A stretch of DNA of 28,911 nucleotides from Ichthyosporea sp. XGB-2017a (taxonomy: Eukaryota > Opisthokonta > Ichthyosporea), in contig PDIM01000044.1 in NCBI GenBank assembly GCA_002811675.1, forward strand, positions 3,927 to 32,837, given 5' to 3'. Positions 26,901 to 28,911 of this stretch are shown one piece after another (the stretch's first letter is position 1; every line of letters starts with the position of its first letter). A program made the position numbers and the translations under genes. The notes under the pieces were generated by a model, which had not been told where the DNA came from, did not search any database, and was given only the letters and a program-made list of their open reading frames with translations.

Positions 26901-28172
26901 ATGGTCAACATGAAGTATTGCGCGCTCGTCCTTGCCTTGCTTTGCCTCTCTGCAGGAATCTCGGCCTCTGCCTCCAGTTCCGATATCTCCGTTGCCGGAG
27001 ATATACTTGCCTCCCAGCCCCTGTTTCCCGATGATGACATTATGATGTCTAAGACACCTCTTGACTTTGTATCGTCGCCAGTAACGTATGATAGTACACA
27101 GGAGAAGTACACCACTGGTACATTGAGTAGTCCATCAGAAGGTGTTTATGTCACTGGGATAAAAACGATTGGTCAAGCATACTATCTGATGTCAGTAACA
27201 CTCTCGTGGTCGGATGGAACAACGTCTACCATTGGTACCCCAATTTGCACAATCTGTCCATATATTGCAATCACACAGGTGCTCTTTCAAGAGGTTAACT
27301 GGTCCACAGAAACTACATTTGCGTCAGTGACGTATAATTACGGTACTCTGTCTGGAGCTTCTGGTTACTTGGTGTACAGCATGACACTGACTGACACGTC
27401 TGGAAACACCTATGAAGTATTTACCTTGGACTATTTGAAAAATCAATCCGGTGGACAGACGTCCAAGACTGTGTCCCTCGGAGGAAGTAAACTGTATGGA
27501 ACCACGCTTGGCTATTACTCTAACGAGTCAGTTTATGCATCTTTGATGTATCAATTTTCATGGACTTTTGCTGCCAATCTGGGGGCAATGGACTTTTCGG
27601 ATGTTACCTTGGATCTCGACTCTGCCTACTCTGTTGTCACTGGCGTGACGGCATATCAGAGTGGAACTGTTGACAATTGTGCAGGAAGCGAGAGTTCGAC
27701 AGAGACCCCATCCTTTTCTTACCAGACCAGTACGCAGGAGTCCTACACTTCCTCCACCTCTGTGTCCAACTCGTACTCCTCCACGGATGAGAACAGCTCT
27801 TCTATTAGCGTCAAGGTCTCTACCGGGGTGAAAATTGAAGGCGTTTTCAGCTCCACTGTTGAGGTTGGTGCTGAAAATGAATTCTCATACTCCGAAACCA
27901 CAAGCCAGTCTAACTCGTATACGTACGGAAACACAGATTCCCAAACTACCACCACGACAGTTTCCAATACTGCCGCCATCACTGCCGCTGCTGGACATCA
28001 AGTGAAGTGGGAATTCTATGTCTACGAAGTGTCCGTCACTGTGCCCTATTCTGGGAAGGTCACTCTGACCTATTCGAATGGGGAGACAGACACCCAGAGC
28101 GTTTCTTCCTCATACACTCTGGCCCAGCAATACGCCTCTACACTGATGATCACCTCCGATACGACCTGTTAA
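26901..28172 (+). CDS. Secreted aerolysin/ETX-MTX2-like beta-pore-forming protein, copy 2
   Basis: 423 residues, intact, same domain plan as copy 1. Differences from copy 1 (copy 1 residue first): K202T, V203L, G213A, W233S, G251A, V261A, E311K and G358A. About eight further changes in the coding part are silent. The first 201 codons are identical at DNA level. E311K reverses a charge inside the Ser/Thr-rich pore region and three changes are Gly to Ala, which could alter flexibility. Both copies are therefore candidates for functional proteins that differ in the pore-forming half rather than the putative binding half. Confidence 0.8.
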   Translation: MVNMKYCALVLALLCLSAGISASASSSDISVAGDILASQPLFPDDDIMMSKTPLDFVSSPVTYDSTQEKYTTGTLSSPSEGVYVTGIKTIGQAYYLMSVTLSWSDGTTSTIGTPICTICPYIAITQVLFQEVNWSTETTFASVTYNYGTLSGASGYLVYSMTLTDTSGNTYEVFTLDYLKNQSGGQTSKTVSLGGSKLYGTTLGYYSNESVYASLMYQFSWTFAANLGAMDFSDVTLDLDSAYSVVTGVTAYQSGTVDNCAGSESSTETPSFSYQTSTQESYTSSTSVSNSYSSTDENSSSISVKVSTGVKIEGVFSSTVEVGAENEFSYSETTSQSNSYTYGNTDSQTTTTTVSNTAAITAAAGHQVKWEFYVYEVSVTVPYSGKVTLTYSNGETDTQSVSSSYTLAQQYASTLMITSDTTC

Positions 28173-28317
28173 AGGCGACTGATGCTCTAGCAGCGGGGTG
28201 GAAGCAATGGGTGTACTGTCATGAGTGTACAACTCGATAATATGATGATGATGAGTGTTATTTCTTAAAATAAAAGGATATTGTACCAGACTATACAATG
28301 GGGAAATTCGAAGTGCA

Positions 28318-28549
28318 TGAAGCATTACTCCTACTAGCTGTGCATCGATTTGGAGTCACTGCCTCTCCTGCTTGTCTAGATCCGCACCCTTCTCTGGAAG
28401 AAGACAGTTCCTCCTCTACGTCAAGGACAATCGGCAATCGCCTTCTCTCCCTAATGAATTTGTGTCTAATTGAAACATGTGCCAGTCGGAATTCCTCGGG
28501 AGTGGGTCTCGCGTTTAGGATCCCTCTTCCTCTCCCGTGAAACATCTGC
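28318..28549. other. Sequence right of the duplication, no gene recognised
   Basis: Frames at 28298-28540 (plus) and 28291-28587 (minus) are open but neither has a recognisable domain. The plus ATG lies inside the duplicated edge and is absent from unit 1's equivalent (where the sequence is ATTGGG). Confidence 0.35.
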
Positions 28550-28877
28550 GTGGACGAATTCACCTTCAAGCTTATGAGCCATAACACTTCCGAGGGATCT
28601 GTGTACAGTTATCAGGAGTACACAGAGGCACTCTCCCCTGGGGTACTGGACACCCCCCGATTCTCCTTCAGGCCTCCCCTGTTGTCAAAAGAAGGCACGC
28701 ACTGCACCCGATTATATTGCGACTTCTCCTGTGCTGGTGGATGAGTTTCAGGAGATTGATCCCTTTTGGGCCTCTTCTGTACCCGAACTGGAGAATCTGT
28801 CTATCTATGTGCGGGAGATTAAAAGAAAAACGGTGTCAAAATATTCCTATATATTTTTTAGAACTCCGGACAAACCT

Positions 28878-28911
<34 letters not shown>
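28550..28911 (+). pseudogene. Possible coding fragment running off the window, frame break at a C-run
   Basis: A plus frame from about 28541 reads VDEFTFKLMSHNTSEGSVYS and LSPGVLDTP, then a run of six C (about 28652-28657). Past it, the next frame, open from 28578 to the window end, continues as protein-like sequence (DYIATSPVLVDEFQEIDPFW; SVPELENLSIYVREIKRK). A single-base length change in the C-run would join them, so this may be a gene with a sequencing or real frameshift. No start codon and no family recognised. Confidence 0.3.
28879..28911. repeat. T homopolymer at the window end (at least 33)
   Basis: The window ends inside an uninterrupted T-run. It may be the poly(A) tail of a minus-strand retroelement lying to the right, or simply where an assembly stopped. 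Confidence 0.85.

Larger units (their letters stand above)
25454..28317. repeat. Tandem duplication, unit 2
   Basis: Second unit, offset 3151 from unit 1. It ends by joining unrelated sequence right after GAAGTGCAT near 28317. Confidence 0.95.

Noticed and set aside
1-28911. tRNA, rRNA or CRISPR arrays
   Set aside because: No cloverleaf-like tRNA, rRNA-like sequence or regularly spaced short repeats were seen on reading both strands.

Overview
This is eukaryotic nuclear DNA. Supporting signs are TATA boxes roughly 90-130 bases upstream of several start codons, AATAAA signals just after stop codons, signal peptides and a GPI-type tail, a Golgi-style GT8 glycosyltransferase, and the 3' part of a LINE-type (non-LTR) retrotransposon. 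The large genes have no introns and all three standard stop codons appear to be used. Together this suggests a compact protist genome; I cannot place the lineage from the sequence alone.

Left part (1-10.4 kb): a secreted MACPF/perforin-like protein (782-2707); a short Cys-containing gene relic (2905-3129); a near-identical 168-bp module (3861-4028 and 8635-8803) that sits upstream of two cell-surface genes, a single-pass helical protein (4226-5020) and a Ser-rich, probably GPI-anchored protein (8942-10363). Between them lies a 5'-truncated, frameshifted LINE on the minus strand (about 5398-7380) that abuts a second copy of the Cys-containing relic (7369-7740). The relic plus module therefore occur twice, in the same order.

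Middle (10.4-21.1 kb): a secreted Cys-rich protein (11021-11668, minus) with a GTAC-rich upstream region; a belt of decayed coding sequence (about 12.4-14.75 kb) including a DUF4384-like remnant and an inverted pair of 80-bp arms; a type II membrane GT8 glycosyltransferase (14768-16954, minus); and an unusual fusion of a Wntless/GOST-like 7TM region to a class 3 lipase (17877-21068, minus).

Right part (21.7-28.9 kb): a decayed Cys-rich gene, then a direct tandem duplication with period 3151 bp. Each unit holds a divergent gene pair: a tiny secreted Cys-rich protein (minus) and a secreted aerolysin/ETX-MTX2-like beta-pore-forming protein (plus). The two units are identical over about 2 kb in the middle but differ at both ends, which is the pattern left by gene conversion. 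The window ends in at least 33 T.

The genes do not form a metabolic pathway. Most encode secreted or surface proteins: two classes of pore-forming protein (MACPF and aerolysin-like), small Cys-rich secreted proteins, coiled-coil and GPI surface proteins, and a membrane lipase. The best system-level hypothesis is a fast-evolving extracellular attack, defence or feeding locus, with the duplicated divergent cassette as its most distinctive element. That is inference; no function is shown by sequence alone.
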